From: Caballeronia telluris
Lineage (GTDB): Bacteria > Pseudomonadota > Gammaproteobacteria > Burkholderiales > Burkholderiaceae
NCBI RefSeq assembly: GCF_001544495.1
Contig: NZ_FCNZ02000011.1
Coordinates: forward strand, 124,001 to 188,000
Direction: 5' to 3'
DNA: 64,000 nt
Of the stretch, positions 40,518 to 49,747 are shown piece after piece. The notes beneath the pieces were generated by a model. The model had not been told where the DNA came from and made no database searches. It worked only from the letters and a program-made list of their open reading frames with translations. The position numbers and the translations under genes are program-made. Each line of letters starts with the position of its first letter. The stretch's first letter is position 1.

Positions 40518-41321
40518 TTATGAGGCGGCGACGCGCTCCAGTGCGGCGCTCACAAGCCGTTCCAGCAGAGGCTGGACTTGCGACGCACGCGCTTCATCGT
40601 AGGCGAAGGGCAGCGTCTCTTCCATGTACGTCGCCTGTGTCAATTCGAGTTGCACCGAATGCACGCCCTCGGCCGGCTGACCATAACGTCGCGTAATGTA
40701 GCCGCCTTTGAAACGACCGTTCGCTATCGCCGTGTAGCGTCCGTCCTGCTTCACGATCTCGGCCAGCATGTCCGCCAGGCCCGCGACGGCGGTCGTGCCA
40801 TCGGCGGTCCCGAAGTTGAAGTCCGGCAAACGTCCGTCGAAAAAGCGCGGCACGACCGATCGGATCGAATGCGCTTCCCACAGCAGCACGCGGTCGTGTT
40901 TCGCTCGCAAGCTAGCGAGTTCCTGCGTCAACGCATCGTGATAAGGCTGCCAGTAAGTCGCGCGCCGCGCGTCGATCTGGGCGCGATCCGGCGCGCGTCC
41001 GGGCCGGTAAAGCGGCGCCTTGTCGAACGTATCGACGGGGCACAGGCCGGTCGTGTCGCGGCCGGGATAGAGATTCGCGTCGTCGGGCGGCCGGTTCAGG
41101 TCGATCACATAGCGCGCGTATTCAGGCAGCAGGACCGATGCGCCCAGGCCCTTTGCGAACGCATAGAGACGTTCGAGATGCCAGTCGCAATCGTCGACGC
41201 GCAGCGCTTCTGGCGTCATGTCGGCGGCGAGCGCTTCGGGAATGCGCGTGCCCCGATGCGGAATCGAGATCAGGAGCGGCGCCGTGCCGCGTTCCAGCGT
41301 GTAGATAGTCGAGTCGTTCAT
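40518..41321 (-). CDS. hutG: N-formylglutamate deformylase HutG
   Basis: The 267-residue product belongs to the N-formylglutamate amidohydrolase family. Visible features are TAPLLISIPHRGTRIPEALA (metal His), CDWHLERLYAFAKGLGASVL, YVIDLNRPPDDANLYPGRDT and LLWEAHSIRSVVPRFFDGRL. It converts N-formyl-L-glutamate to glutamate and formate, the last step of the HutF/HutG branch. It is the last gene of the operon, 28 bases after hutF, and the longer upstream frame is a shadow of hutF. Confidence 0.95.
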   Translation of the reverse strand: MNDSTIYTLERGTAPLLISIPHRGTRIPEALAADMTPEALRVDDCDWHLERLYAFAKGLGASVLLPEYARYVIDLNRPPDDANLYPGRDTTGLCPVDTFDKAPLYRPGRAPDRAQIDARRATYWQPYHDALTQELASLRAKHDRVLLWEAHSIRSVVPRFFDGRLPDFNFGTADGTTAVAGLADMLAEIVKQDGRYTAIANGRFKGGYITRRYGQPAEGVHSVQLELTQATYMEETLPFAYDEARASQVQPLLERLVSAALERVAAS

Positions 41322-41349
41322 GTTCGTGGTCTCTAGGTTCGTGGCGCGC

Positions 41350-42729
41350 TCATAGCAAGAGCGACGCCAGCGCCGCGCGGTAGCGCGCAAACGCGTCTTC
41401 CTCATCCGCATGACGGCGGTCATCGACCACTTTACGCCCGCCCACATAGACATCGCGAACCGGCGTGTTCCCATGCTCGCCGAACACGATGCTCGACAGC
41501 CACGTCTCGCGATCGTGCCCCGCGATGCCCGGATGATCCGCATCGAGCACGATCCAGTCCGCGCGCTTGCCCGCCATCAACGCGCCCGTCGCGCGGCCGC
41601 TCGCACGCGCGCCGCCTTCGAGCGACGCGTCGAAGAGACGATCTGCGGGACGGCTTTGCGTCGCCGATGCGAGCACGTTACGCTCGCGCCGCAAGAGACG
41701 CTGGCCGTATTCCAAAAGCCGCAATTCCGCGCGCCAGTCGACGCCGATATGGCTGTCCGAGCCCACGCCGATACGGCCGCCCGCCGCGAGATAATCGCGA
41801 GCCGGAAAGAGCCCGTCGCCGAGATTCGCCTCGGTGGTGAGGCACAGGCCCGCGACGGCGCCGCTCGCGGCCAGTCGCGCGGTCTCGTCGGCGTCCATGT
41901 GGGTCGCGTGGACGAGGCACCAGCGATCGTCGAGATCGAAGCGATCCAGCAGCCATTGCACCGGGCGCTGTCCGCTCGCCGCGATGCATGCGTCGACTTC
42001 GGCCGTCTGCTCCGCAATGTGGATGTGCACGGGCGCGCGGTCGAACCGCGCGTCGAGTCCTTCGATCAACGTGCGAAGCGAATCGTCCGATACCGCCCGC
42101 AACGAATGAGGCGCGACGCCATAACGTCGCGAGCCGTTCTCCGGCCGCGCGCGCCGCAACGCATCGAGCAGGTCGAGCAACTGTTCCGGCGTGTTGAGAA
42201 AGCGCCGCTGATCGTCGCGTGGCGCGCTCTTGCTAAAGCCGCTGTATTGATAGAGCACCGGCAACATCGTCATGCCGATGCCCGCGTGCCCCGCCGCATC
42301 CACGACACACTGCGCGAGTTCGGCGCGATTCGCGTAGGGCGTGCCGTCGCTCGCGTGATGCACGTAGTGGAACTCGCACACCGACGTATAGCCCGCCTTG
42401 AGCATTTCGATGTAGAGCCAGCGGGCGATCGGTGCAAGCGTCTCGGGACCGACCTTCGCGGCAAAGCGGTACATCAGGTCGCGCCAGCTCCAGAACGTAT
42501 CGGTCGCGCTCGCGCGATACTCGGTGAGCCCCGCCATCGCGCGCTGGAACGCGTGCGAATGAAGGTTCGGCATGCCGGCGATGACCGGGCCTGCGGCGCG
42601 CGGCGTAGCGGGCGGCATCGGACTGTCCGGCGTGACCGCGACGAGCGTGCCTTCGTCGTTCCATTCGAGCAGCACGTCGCGCTGCCAGCCATCGGGAAGA
42701 CGCGCGTGATCCGCGAAGAGTGAAGTCAT
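41350..42729 (-). CDS. hutF: Formimidoylglutamate deiminase HutF
   Basis: The 459-residue amidohydrolase has the HutF pattern: GMPNLHSHAFQRAMAGLTEY (HxH metal motif), YTSVCEFHYVHHASDGTPYA, PVHIHIAEQTAEVDACIAAS, WCLVHATHMDADETARLAAS and GSDSHIGVDWRAELRLLEYG with the final Asp. It deaminates N-formimidoyl-L-glutamate to N-formyl-L-glutamate. The ATG at 42729 overlaps the hutD stop by four bases (ATGA). Confidence 0.95.
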   Translation of the reverse strand: MTSLFADHARLPDGWQRDVLLEWNDEGTLVAVTPDSPMPPATPRAAGPVIAGMPNLHSHAFQRAMAGLTEYRASATDTFWSWRDLMYRFAAKVGPETLAPIARWLYIEMLKAGYTSVCEFHYVHHASDGTPYANRAELAQCVVDAAGHAGIGMTMLPVLYQYSGFSKSAPRDDQRRFLNTPEQLLDLLDALRRARPENGSRRYGVAPHSLRAVSDDSLRTLIEGLDARFDRAPVHIHIAEQTAEVDACIAASGQRPVQWLLDRFDLDDRWCLVHATHMDADETARLAASGAVAGLCLTTEANLGDGLFPARDYLAAGGRIGVGSDSHIGVDWRAELRLLEYGQRLLRRERNVLASATQSRPADRLFDASLEGGARASGRATGALMAGKRADWIVLDADHPGIAGHDRETWLSSIVFGEHGNTPVRDVYVGGRKVVDDRRHADEEDAFARYRAALASLLL

Positions 42730-43319
42730 CGTGAAGGGTCCGTTATGACGATACCGATCTGCAGCCACGACGCTTCATGCTGCATGCAAGTCACGACGCA
42801 CTCGCGCGCAGTCGATGCATCGAGGCGAAGCGTGTCGTCGGGCTGGAGCGTAAAGCGCGTTTCGCCGTCCAGCGCGACCGCTATTTCGCCTTGCACGCAG
42901 AAGATGATCGTGACGTCATCGGCAGGCACGATGCGCGATTCGCGACGATGCGCCCGCACCGTCGCTCGCGCGCGATCGCGCCGCACCATCACGTTGAAGT
43001 CGCGTGTCGGGCCGTCGACGAGTGTCGCGTCGATCGGCGTTTCGCCCGCGAACGAGGCCATCGCGAGCGGCGTGTCCAGCGCATGCGTGCGGCCGTTCGC
43101 TTCATGCAGCCGCATGCCCGCGCCTTCGAGCAGCACCAGCGTGCGGTCGATGCCCGCAAACGTCGAGAAGGCGCCGGGCATATCGACGTTAGCGATGCTC
43201 AGGCGCCACGCGAACGCATCGAGCGCCGCGCCTTTCGGCTCGGCGTCGATTTCGCGCGTCACGCCGCCGCCGTTTTTCCAGGGCGCCGGCACGAGCGATT
43301 CGCCACGGATCAGGTTCAT
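42726..43319 (-). CDS. hutD: HutD family protein
   Basis: The 197-residue protein is a bicupin-like Hut[41 protein letters not shown] and GIDRTLVLLEGAGMRLHEAN. In Pseudomonas HutD limits hut expression and may bind formimidoylglutamate; it has no assigned catalytic step. Its ATG overlaps the last base of the hutC stop (TGATG), and hutF overlaps its end, so the three are translationally coupled. The longer upstream frame lies inside hutC. Confidence 0.93.
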   Translation of the reverse strand: MNLIRGESLVPAPWKNGGGVTREIDAEPKGAALDAFAWRLSIANVDMPGAFSTFAGIDRTLVLLEGAGMRLHEANGRTHALDTPLAMASFAGETPIDATLVDGPTRDFNVMVRRDRARATVRAHRRESRIVPADDVTIIFCVQGEIAVALDGETRFTLQPDDTLRLDASTARECVVTCMQHEASWLQIGIVITDPSR

Positions 43320-44014
43320 CAGAAGTGTCCGGTGAACTGATAGCGGTCGCCGGGATGCCACAGGTTCGCGACCGATGCCACCGCGTCGCGCGACCACGTG
43401 CGCCGATGCAGCAAGAGACACGGCTCATGCTCTTTCATCGCGAGCGAGCGGCGCGTGTCGTCGGAAGGAATCGCGGCCTCGATACGATACTCGACGCGCT
43501 GCAACGGCGCCGCCGCCATCAGGTACTGGTTCGGCGTGATCGTCGTGAAGTCCTGCCGCGCGTATTCGGGCGCGAGCACGGGGTTCACGTGCCGCTCCTC
43601 GATCTGCACCGGCTCGCCGTTTTCGAAGTGCAGCACGCGCGAATGAAACACGGGGCTGCCTACCGCAAGCTGCATTTCATCGGCGAGCAGTTCGTCGACG
43701 ATCGATGCGCCCAGATGCAGCACGTCCGCGCGATACGTATGTCCGCGCGCGGCGATCTCGTCGGAGATGCTGCGGATTTCGACCAGCGTCGACGCATATT
43801 TCGGTGTTGCCACGAAAGTGCCCGCGCCCTGCACGCGCGTGAGCACTTGTTCGGCGGTCAGTTCGCGCACCGCGCGATTGACCGTCATGCGCGCGACCTT
43901 GAACTCGCGCGCCAGTTCGTTTTCGGAGGGCACCTGATCGCCCTCCCGCCACTCGCCGATATGAATGCGCGTCAGGATGTAGTCCTTGATCTCCTGATAG
44001 GCAGGCGTATTCAT
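43319..44014 (-). CDS. hutC: Histidine utilisation repressor HutC (GntR family)
   Basis: The 231-residue regulator has a GntR winged helix ([20 protein letters not shown], then [20 protein letters not shown]) and a UTRA effector domain ([20 protein letters not shown], ending in [13 protein letters not shown]). HutC represses hut operons and is released by urocanate. Its ATG overlaps the hutH stop (ATGA), so it is produced from the operon it controls; the likely binding sites are at 45550-45647. Confidence 0.95.
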   Translation of the reverse strand: MNTPAYQEIKDYILTRIHIGEWREGDQVPSENELAREFKVARMTVNRAVRELTAEQVLTRVQGAGTFVATPKYASTLVEIRSISDEIAARGHTYRADVLHLGASIVDELLADEMQLAVGSPVFHSRVLHFENGEPVQIEERHVNPVLAPEYARQDFTTITPNQYLMAAAPLQRVEYRIEAAIPSDDTRRSLAMKEHEPCLLLHRRTWSRDAVASVANLWHPGDRYQFTGHF

Positions 44015-45540
44015 GCAGTCTGTTCCGACGCGAACTCGAACGGGCTGTGCTTCGCGATCTCGCCGCCTTCGACGAGCTTCGCGATCGCCGCGATGTCCGG
44101 CGCGAAGTAGTGGTCAATATCGTAGTGCGCGACCTTCGCGCGCAGCGTCTTCATCACGTCGATGAGGCGCGGGCTGGTCTCGTGCGGCGCGCGCAAGTCG
44201 ACGCCCTGCGCCGCCGCGAGCAGTTCGATCGCGAGAATGTTGGCCGTGTTGCTCGCGATGTCGCCGAGCTTGCGCGCCGCGAACGTCGCCATCGACACAT
44301 GATCTTCCTGGTTCGCCGAGGTCGGCAGCGAATCGACGGACGCCGGATGCGCGAGCGTCTTGTTCTCCGACGCGAGCGCGGCCGCCGTGACGTGCGCGAT
44401 CATGAAGCCGGAATTGACGCCGCCATCGCGCACGAGGAACGGAGGCAAACCGGACAGCGTGGCGTCGATCAGCAAGGCAATGCGGCGTTCCGCCAGCGCG
44501 CCGATTTCGGCGGCCGCGAGCGCGAGGTTGTCGGCGGCGAACGCGACGGGTTCCGCATGGAAGTTGCCGCCCGAAAGCACTTCGCCAGTATCGGGGAAGA
44601 TGAGCGGGTTGTCGGAGACCGCGTTCGATTCGATCAGCAGCACGTCGGCCGCGTGGCGCATCTGGTCCAGACACGCGCCCATCACCTGCGGCTGGCAACG
44701 CAGGCTGTACGGGTCCTGCACCTTGTCGCAATCCGCGTGCGAGAGATTGATGCCCGAACCTTCGAGCAGCGTGCGATAGGCGGAGGCTGCATCCATCTGT
44801 CCGCGATGGCCGCGCAAGTCGTGGATGCGCGCATCGAAGGGCACGACCGAACCGGCCGCCGCATCGACGGACAGCGCGCCCGCGACGAGCCCGGTGCGGA
44901 ACAGGTCTTCGATCGCGAACATGTTGTAGAGCGCGAGCGCCGTCGACGCCTGCGTGCCGTTCAGCAGCGCGAGGCCTTCCTTGGCCTGCAGGTTCAGCGG
45001 CTTGAGACCGGCGACGCTCAGACCGTCGAGCGCGCTCGCGCGTTCGCCGCGAATCATCACTTCGCCGATGCCGAGCAACACCGTCGACATGTGCGCGAGC
45101 GGCGCGAGATCGCCCGACGCGCCGACCGAGCCCTTGACCGGGATCACCGGTAGAACGTCGGCGTTGAAAAGCGTGATGAGCGCGTCGATGACTTCGCGAC
45201 GGATGCCCGAATGACCGCGCCCGAGGCTCGACAGCTTGAGCGCGATCAGAAGGCGAACGACCGGTCGCGACATGGGCTCGCCGACGCCCACCGCGTGCGA
45301 CAACACCAGATTGCGTTGCAGCAATTCGAGCTGGTCGGCGGGAATGTGCGTGCTCGCGAGCCGCCCGAAGCCCGTGTTGATGCCGTAGGCCGGCTCGCCT
45401 TTCGCGGCGATGTCGGCGACGGCCTTCGCGCTCGCGTCGATGGCGGCGAAGCTCGCCGGATCGAGTTCCAGCGAGTCGGAACCGCGTGCGATGCGGCGCA
45501 ATTGCGGCAGCGTCAGAAAACCGGGCGTCAGCTTGATCAT
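44011..45540 (-). CDS. hutH: Histidine ammonia-lyase HutH
   Basis: The 509-residue enzyme has the self-forming MIO cofactor triad in [20 protein letters not shown] (Ala-Ser-Gly), plus [20 protein letters not shown] with the catalytic Tyr and [20 protein letters not shown] near the C terminus. It removes ammonia from histidine to give urocanate. It is the first gene of the hut operon, preceded by a 117-base control region. The next pathway enzymes, urocanase (hutU) and imidazolonepropionase (hutI), are not in the window. Confidence 0.97.
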   Translation of the reverse strand: MIKLTPGFLTLPQLRRIARGSDSLELDPASFAAIDASAKAVADIAAKGEPAYGINTGFGRLASTHIPADQLELLQRNLVLSHAVGVGEPMSRPVVRLLIALKLSSLGRGHSGIRREVIDALITLFNADVLPVIPVKGSVGASGDLAPLAHMSTVLLGIGEVMIRGERASALDGLSVAGLKPLNLQAKEGLALLNGTQASTALALYNMFAIEDLFRTGLVAGALSVDAAAGSVVPFDARIHDLRGHRGQMDAASAYRTLLEGSGINLSHADCDKVQDPYSLRCQPQVMGACLDQMRHAADVLLIESNAVSDNPLIFPDTGEVLSGGNFHAEPVAFAADNLALAAAEIGALAERRIALLIDATLSGLPPFLVRDGGVNSGFMIAHVTAAALASENKTLAHPASVDSLPTSANQEDHVSMATFAARKLGDIASNTANILAIELLAAAQGVDLRAPHETSPRLIDVMKTLRAKVAHYDIDHYFAPDIAAIAKLVEGGEIAKHSPFEFASEQTA

Positions 45541-45549
45541 GGCTCATCC

Positions 45550-45647
45550 TGTCTATACAAGTTAGAGCCAAGTCTAAACGGCCCTTATCCTATAAACAAG
45601 AGGTCATTAGGGAATTCACTGACGCCTCGCGGCGCGTTGTCTATACA
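45550..45647. promoter_or_regulatory. Two HutC-like boxes ahead of hutH
   Basis: TGTCTATACA occurs at 45550-45559 and 45638-45647, 88 bases apart, in the spacer between the porin stop and the hutH start. On the minus strand the sites read as CTTGTATAGACAGG and CTGTATAGACAACG, close to the CTTGTATxxACAAG-type sites of HutC in other proteobacteria. One box sits 10 bases from the hutH ATG, the other would be upstream of the promoter, allowing repression by one or two dimers. Confidence 0.7.
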
Positions 45648-45657
45648 GATTTGACGC

Positions 45658-46734
45658 CTAGAACCGATGCTGGATGCCCGCCGTCACCCCGGCCTGCGTG
45701 TCCGCCGCTCCGGTCAGGTCGCGCGAGAGGCTCACGTTCTGGTCGTTCGCAGCGAAGGCGTAGCCGCCCGAGAGATAGAGCGTCGTGCGCTTCGAGAGCG
45801 AATAGTTCGCACGCACGGAGAGCAGGGTCGGGTCGCCGTCGGTCGCGCCCTTGATGTCCTGATGATAGACGGCCGCATACACCGTGAAGTCCGGCGCGAA
45901 GTCGTAGGAGCCGCCGAACCAGTACATGTCGCTGCGCAGCGTCTCGGCGAGTGTGTTGAACGTGCGCCGATAGTTGCGATAGCCCGCCATCACCTTGGCC
46001 GCGCCGAAGTCGTAGCTCGCGCCCGCGTGGATGCCCTGGATATAGCGGGTGGTGTCGGCGGGCGTGACGCTCTCGCTTGCGCCGTTCTGGCGGTCGAAGG
46101 TCGCGACGACCGCGAATGCGCCGCGCTCGTAACCGAGGCCGAAGTCGTACTTCGAACTTGTCTTCATGCTGCCCGGCACGTTGCCGAAGCCGTACATCGC
46201 GCCGACCTTGAAGCCGCTGAACTCGCCGTCGTAGCGCACTGCGTTCGCGGAGCGCGAAAAGAGTCCGTCCTTGCGGCCGCCGGTCGCCGTCGAACTGGTC
46301 GCCCACGAATAGTTCGGCGCGTAGGCCATCGGATCGAACGGCAGCATGTAGTCGTAGGTCGTCGTGAAGGTGCGGCCGAGAATTACCTGACCATAGGTAT
46401 TGTGCTTCAATCCGACGGTCGCGCGACGGTCGAAGAGCGCGTTCGGACCGTCATCCAGTTGCCCGTTCGCGATGTTGATGCCGCTTTCCAACTGGAACAC
46501 GGCCTTCAGGCCGCCGCCCAGATCCTCGGCGCCCCGCATGCCGAAGCGCGACGTGTTCTTGCCGCCCGACACGAGGCGCGCGGCGCCGCCGTCCGGGCTT
46601 GCGTGGTTCACATACTCGACACCGGCATCGACGATGCCGTACAGCGTGACGCTCGACTGCGCATGCGCCGTGCCGCTGCCTGCGATGCCCGCGAACGATG
46701 CGATCGCGGCGAGATGGATGCTGCTGCGTTTCAT
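45658..46734 (-). CDS. General porin (Burkholderia-type, 16-strand)
   Basis: The 358-residue protein has a signal peptide (MKRSSIHLAAIASFAGIAGS, cleavage after AHA), then QSSVTLYGIVDAGVEYVNHA, GSRFGMRG-like NTSRFGMRGAEDLGGGLKAV and FQLESGINIANGQ, the standard N-terminal half of betaproteobacterial porins, and ends in phenylalanine (GVTAGIQHRF). It forms a trimeric diffusion channel in the outer membrane. ATG at 46734 has GGAGGA upstream; the longer frame is a shadow of the ABC ATPase gene. It may feed either the hut pathway or the ABC importer beside it, but general porins are not substrate-specific. Confidence 0.93.
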   Translation of the reverse strand: MKRSSIHLAAIASFAGIAGSGTAHAQSSVTLYGIVDAGVEYVNHASPDGGAARLVSGGKNTSRFGMRGAEDLGGGLKAVFQLESGINIANGQLDDGPNALFDRRATVGLKHNTYGQVILGRTFTTTYDYMLPFDPMAYAPNYSWATSSTATGGRKDGLFSRSANAVRYDGEFSGFKVGAMYGFGNVPGSMKTSSKYDFGLGYERGAFAVVATFDRQNGASESVTPADTTRYIQGIHAGASYDFGAAKVMAGYRNYRRTFNTLAETLRSDMYWFGGSYDFAPDFTVYAAVYHQDIKGATDGDPTLLSVRANYSLSKRTTLYLSGGYAFAANDQNVSLSRDLTGAADTQAGVTAGIQHRF

Positions 46735-46841
46735 GCGTCTTCCTCCGTTGTGATTTTTGTTTTCGATGCGCGCGCGCATGCCCGCGCGACACGCATACGC
46801 GCGCGCGGGACTTCGCTTCGGATCAGAGAATCGGTCTGGAT

Positions 46842-47909
46842 CTAGCTGGCTTGAGCAAACGCCCAGCAGTCGTTGGCAGGAAACTCGACCCAGTGATTGC
46901 CCGGGTCGCGCGGCGTGTGACCGAATGCGCGAAAGCGCAGGTCGCCGCAATGGAACAGGTATTCCCAGCGGTCGCCGAGATACATCGAGGTCACGAGGTT
47001 CGCCTGCACGCGGTTCGCGCCGGGGCCGTCCGCGACCTGCACGCGCTCCAGGCGGATCACGGCCTGCGCGTCCTGTCCCGGCTGCAAGGCTTCGCGTGCG
47101 CGTGCTTCGAGCTGGAACCCGTCGCCCGCGAGCATCACGCGTTCGCCGTCGATCGACTTCACTTTCGCGTCGATGCGGTTGTTGCTGCCCATGAATTCTG
47201 CGGTGTAGAGCGAACGCGGTGAGCCGTAAAGCTCCGCTGGCGTGCCTTCCTGTTCGATGCGGCCATTGCGTAACAGCAGGATTCGGTCCGACATCGCCAT
47301 CGCTTCGGTCTGGTCGTGCGTGACGCACAGCGCCGACAATCCCAGCGACACGATCAGTTCACGCAGCCACGCACGCGCTTCCTCGCGCAGCTTGGCATCG
47401 AGGTTCGAGAGCGGCTCGTCGAGCAGAATGACGGGCGGGTTGTAGACGAGCGCGCGCGCAATCGCCACGCGCTGCTGCTGCCCGCCCGACAGTTGATACG
47501 GGAAGCGCGCGGCAAGATGGCCGAGGCCGAGTTGATCGAGCGCGCTCTGCACGCGGCGCTTCTGCTCCGCGCCCGACACCTTGCGCAGCTTGAGTCCATA
47601 GCCGACATTGTCCGCGACCGTCTTGTGCGGCCACAGCGCATACGACTGGAACACGAGCCCGAGCGAGCGCTGCTCGACGGGACAATCGATGTGCTTCGCG
47701 CCGTCGAAGAAGACCTGCTTATCGAGGCTGATGCGGCCCTCCGACGGCTGTTCGAGACCCGCCACCGCGCGCAACAGCGTGGTCTTGCCGCTGCCCGACG
47801 CGCCGAGCAGGCACACCACCTCGCCTGCCTTCAGTTCGAACGACACGCCCTTCAGAATCGGATTGGTGCCGTAGCTCAGGAACAGATTGTCGACGATGAG
47901 CTTATCCAT
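46842..47909 (-). CDS. ABC importer ATPase, iron/phosphonate/spermidine type, with TOBE domain
   Basis: The 355-residue ATPase has Walker A (LLGASGSGKTTLLRAVAGLE), Q-loop (LVFQSYALWPHKTVADNVGY), LSGGQQQRVAIARALVYNPP and Walker B (VILLDEPLSNLDAKLREEAR). A TOBE-like domain occupies about residues 240-355. This is the FbpC/PotA-like class that powers uptake of iron(III), 2-aminoethylphosphonate, thiamine or polyamines. Its ATG overlaps the permease stop by eight bases, so the two are coupled. Confidence 0.93.
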   Translation of the reverse strand: MDKLIVDNLFLSYGTNPILKGVSFELKAGEVVCLLGASGSGKTTLLRAVAGLEQPSEGRISLDKQVFFDGAKHIDCPVEQRSLGLVFQSYALWPHKTVADNVGYGLKLRKVSGAEQKRRVQSALDQLGLGHLAARFPYQLSGGQQQRVAIARALVYNPPVILLDEPLSNLDAKLREEARAWLRELIVSLGLSALCVTHDQTEAMAMSDRILLLRNGRIEQEGTPAELYGSPRSLYTAEFMGSNNRIDAKVKSIDGERVMLAGDGFQLEARAREALQPGQDAQAVIRLERVQVADGPGANRVQANLVTSMYLGDRWEYLFHCGDLRFRAFGHTPRDPGNHWVEFPANDCWAFAQAS

Positions 47910-49668
47910 GAAGTTTCACTCCGAAGCGCAATGCCACGGCAAGACCGGCGCCGACCATCGCGATGTTGATGACTGAAAGGGCCGCGACCTGATCGACTGC
48001 GCCCGTCGCCCACAGCGAGACGAGCAGCGCGCCGATCACTTCGGTGCCGGGAGACAGCAGGTAGACCGCCGTCGAATATTCACGCTCGAAGATCATGAAG
48101 ATCAGAAGCCACGCGGCAAGCAGGCCGAAGCGCACGAGCGGCAGCGTCACATCGAGGCTCACGCGGGCGCGCGTGCCGCCGACGCTGCGTCCCGCTTCTT
48201 CCAGCTCGGGCCCGACCTGAAGCAAGGCGCTTTGAATCAGGCGCATGCCGTAGGCGAGCCACACGACCGTGTACGCGATCCAGATGCTCCACATCGAGTT
48301 CTTCAGTTCCTTGATGCCCGGCACGAAGAGGAAGATCCAGAGGAACGCGAGACCGGCGAGCAAGCCGGGCACGGCGCGCGGCAGCAGCACGAGATAGTCG
48401 AGGAGCTTCGTGCCCCAGTCGTTGCGGCGATGTCCTGCGAACGCCACGAGCGAATAGAAGCCGACTGCGAGCGCCCCGCCGATCACGCCGATGCCGAGCG
48501 TGTTGAGGATCGCGCGCACGAGGTTGTCCTGCTCGAAGAGATCGACGAAGTTGGCGACCGTGAGCACTTCGCGCAACGCGACGCCCTCGCCCCAGTTCGT
48601 CACGAACGCACGCAGCACGATGCCCGAGAGCGGCACGAACACGGTAAGAAAGAGCCACAGCGTGACGATCGCGAGTGCGACCCAGCGCCATGTTCCGAGC
48701 GGCAGCACGGTCTGGCGCCCCGCCTTGCCCTTGACCGTCACGAACTTGCTCGCGCTCTTGAGCAGGCGCCGTTGCAGCAGCACGAGCGGGAACGTGATCG
48801 CGATGATGCACACCGCGACCGCCGCCATCAGGTGATACGAAGGCACGCCGAGTTTGTTGGTGAGCTTGTACAGGTAAGTCGCGAGCACGAGGTGCCCTTC
48901 GGGATCGCCAAGCACGAGCGGCAGGCCGAACACTTCGAAGCCGAGGAAGAATACGAGCACGCCTGCGAAGAGCAGCGCGGGCATCGTCATCGGCAGGCTG
49001 ACGTCGAGCGCGACGCGAAACGGCCGTGCGCCCGCGACGCGCGCCGCTTCCTCGACATCCGAGCCGAGATTGCGCAACGCCGCCGACGAATACAGGTACA
49101 CGTGCGGCACATGCGTCAAGCCGACGATGATCGTGATCGCGAAAATCGAATAGATGGACCAGGGCGCATTTTCAGCGCCGAACAGTTCCTTGAACCAGAC
49201 CGAATAGAAGCCGACCGGACCGGCCGCGACGACATAGCCGAACGCGAGCACCATCGGCGAGACGAACACCGGCGTGAGCAGAAGCGGTTCGAGCCAGCGG
49301 CGGCCCGGCAAATCGGTGCGCACCATCAGGAACGCGAGAATGCCGCCGAGCGGGATCGAGATGAACAGCATGCCGCCCGCGATGATGAACGAGTTCTTCA
49401 CCGCCGACCAGAAGTCGGGATCTTCGAAAATGAACTTGAAGCCCGCGATGCCGAGCGTCTTGTTGACATCGAAGAACGGCGCGTTCAAGAGGCTCTGGAA
49501 CACGATGAACGAAAGCGGCAGCAGCACCGCGACCGTCAGCACCGCGATCACGATCCAGCGGGACGTCGCGGCGAGGCCGCGTAAGCCACCCTCGGGCAGC
49601 TTCGGCACCTTGCCCTCGCCGTTGGTCGACAGGACCGCGCCCGGGTCGTTTGTGCTGGATGTAAGCAT
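47902..49668 (-). CDS. ABC importer permease, FbpB-like double permease
   Basis: The 588-residue inner membrane protein contains two binding-protein-dependent permease halves with about 12 helices: the first at about 75-290 (coupling loop NLGSDVEEAARVAGARPFRV), the second at about 365-575 (coupling loop QVGPELEEAGRSVGGTRARV). Both loops have the EAA consensus that contacts the ATPase. This fused form is typical for iron(III)-type importers. AGGGGG precedes the ATG. It follows the binding-protein gene by 79 bases. Confidence 0.93.
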   Translation of the reverse strand: MLTSSTNDPGAVLSTNGEGKVPKLPEGGLRGLAATSRWIVIAVLTVAVLLPLSFIVFQSLLNAPFFDVNKTLGIAGFKFIFEDPDFWSAVKNSFIIAGGMLFISIPLGGILAFLMVRTDLPGRRWLEPLLLTPVFVSPMVLAFGYVVAAGPVGFYSVWFKELFGAENAPWSIYSIFAITIIVGLTHVPHVYLYSSAALRNLGSDVEEAARVAGARPFRVALDVSLPMTMPALLFAGVLVFFLGFEVFGLPLVLGDPEGHLVLATYLYKLTNKLGVPSYHLMAAVAVCIIAITFPLVLLQRRLLKSASKFVTVKGKAGRQTVLPLGTWRWVALAIVTLWLFLTVFVPLSGIVLRAFVTNWGEGVALREVLTVANFVDLFEQDNLVRAILNTLGIGVIGGALAVGFYSLVAFAGHRRNDWGTKLLDYLVLLPRAVPGLLAGLAFLWIFLFVPGIKELKNSMWSIWIAYTVVWLAYGMRLIQSALLQVGPELEEAGRSVGGTRARVSLDVTLPLVRFGLLAAWLLIFMIFEREYSTAVYLLSPGTEVIGALLVSLWATGAVDQVAALSVINIAMVGAGLAVALRFGVKLHG

Positions 49669-49747
49669 GAGTGTCCCCCTGCGCCTTGCAAGCGCATCGA
49701 AGAGAATACGGGAGTGGCCCGCGCTCGCGCGCGGGCTCGGAAAGACT

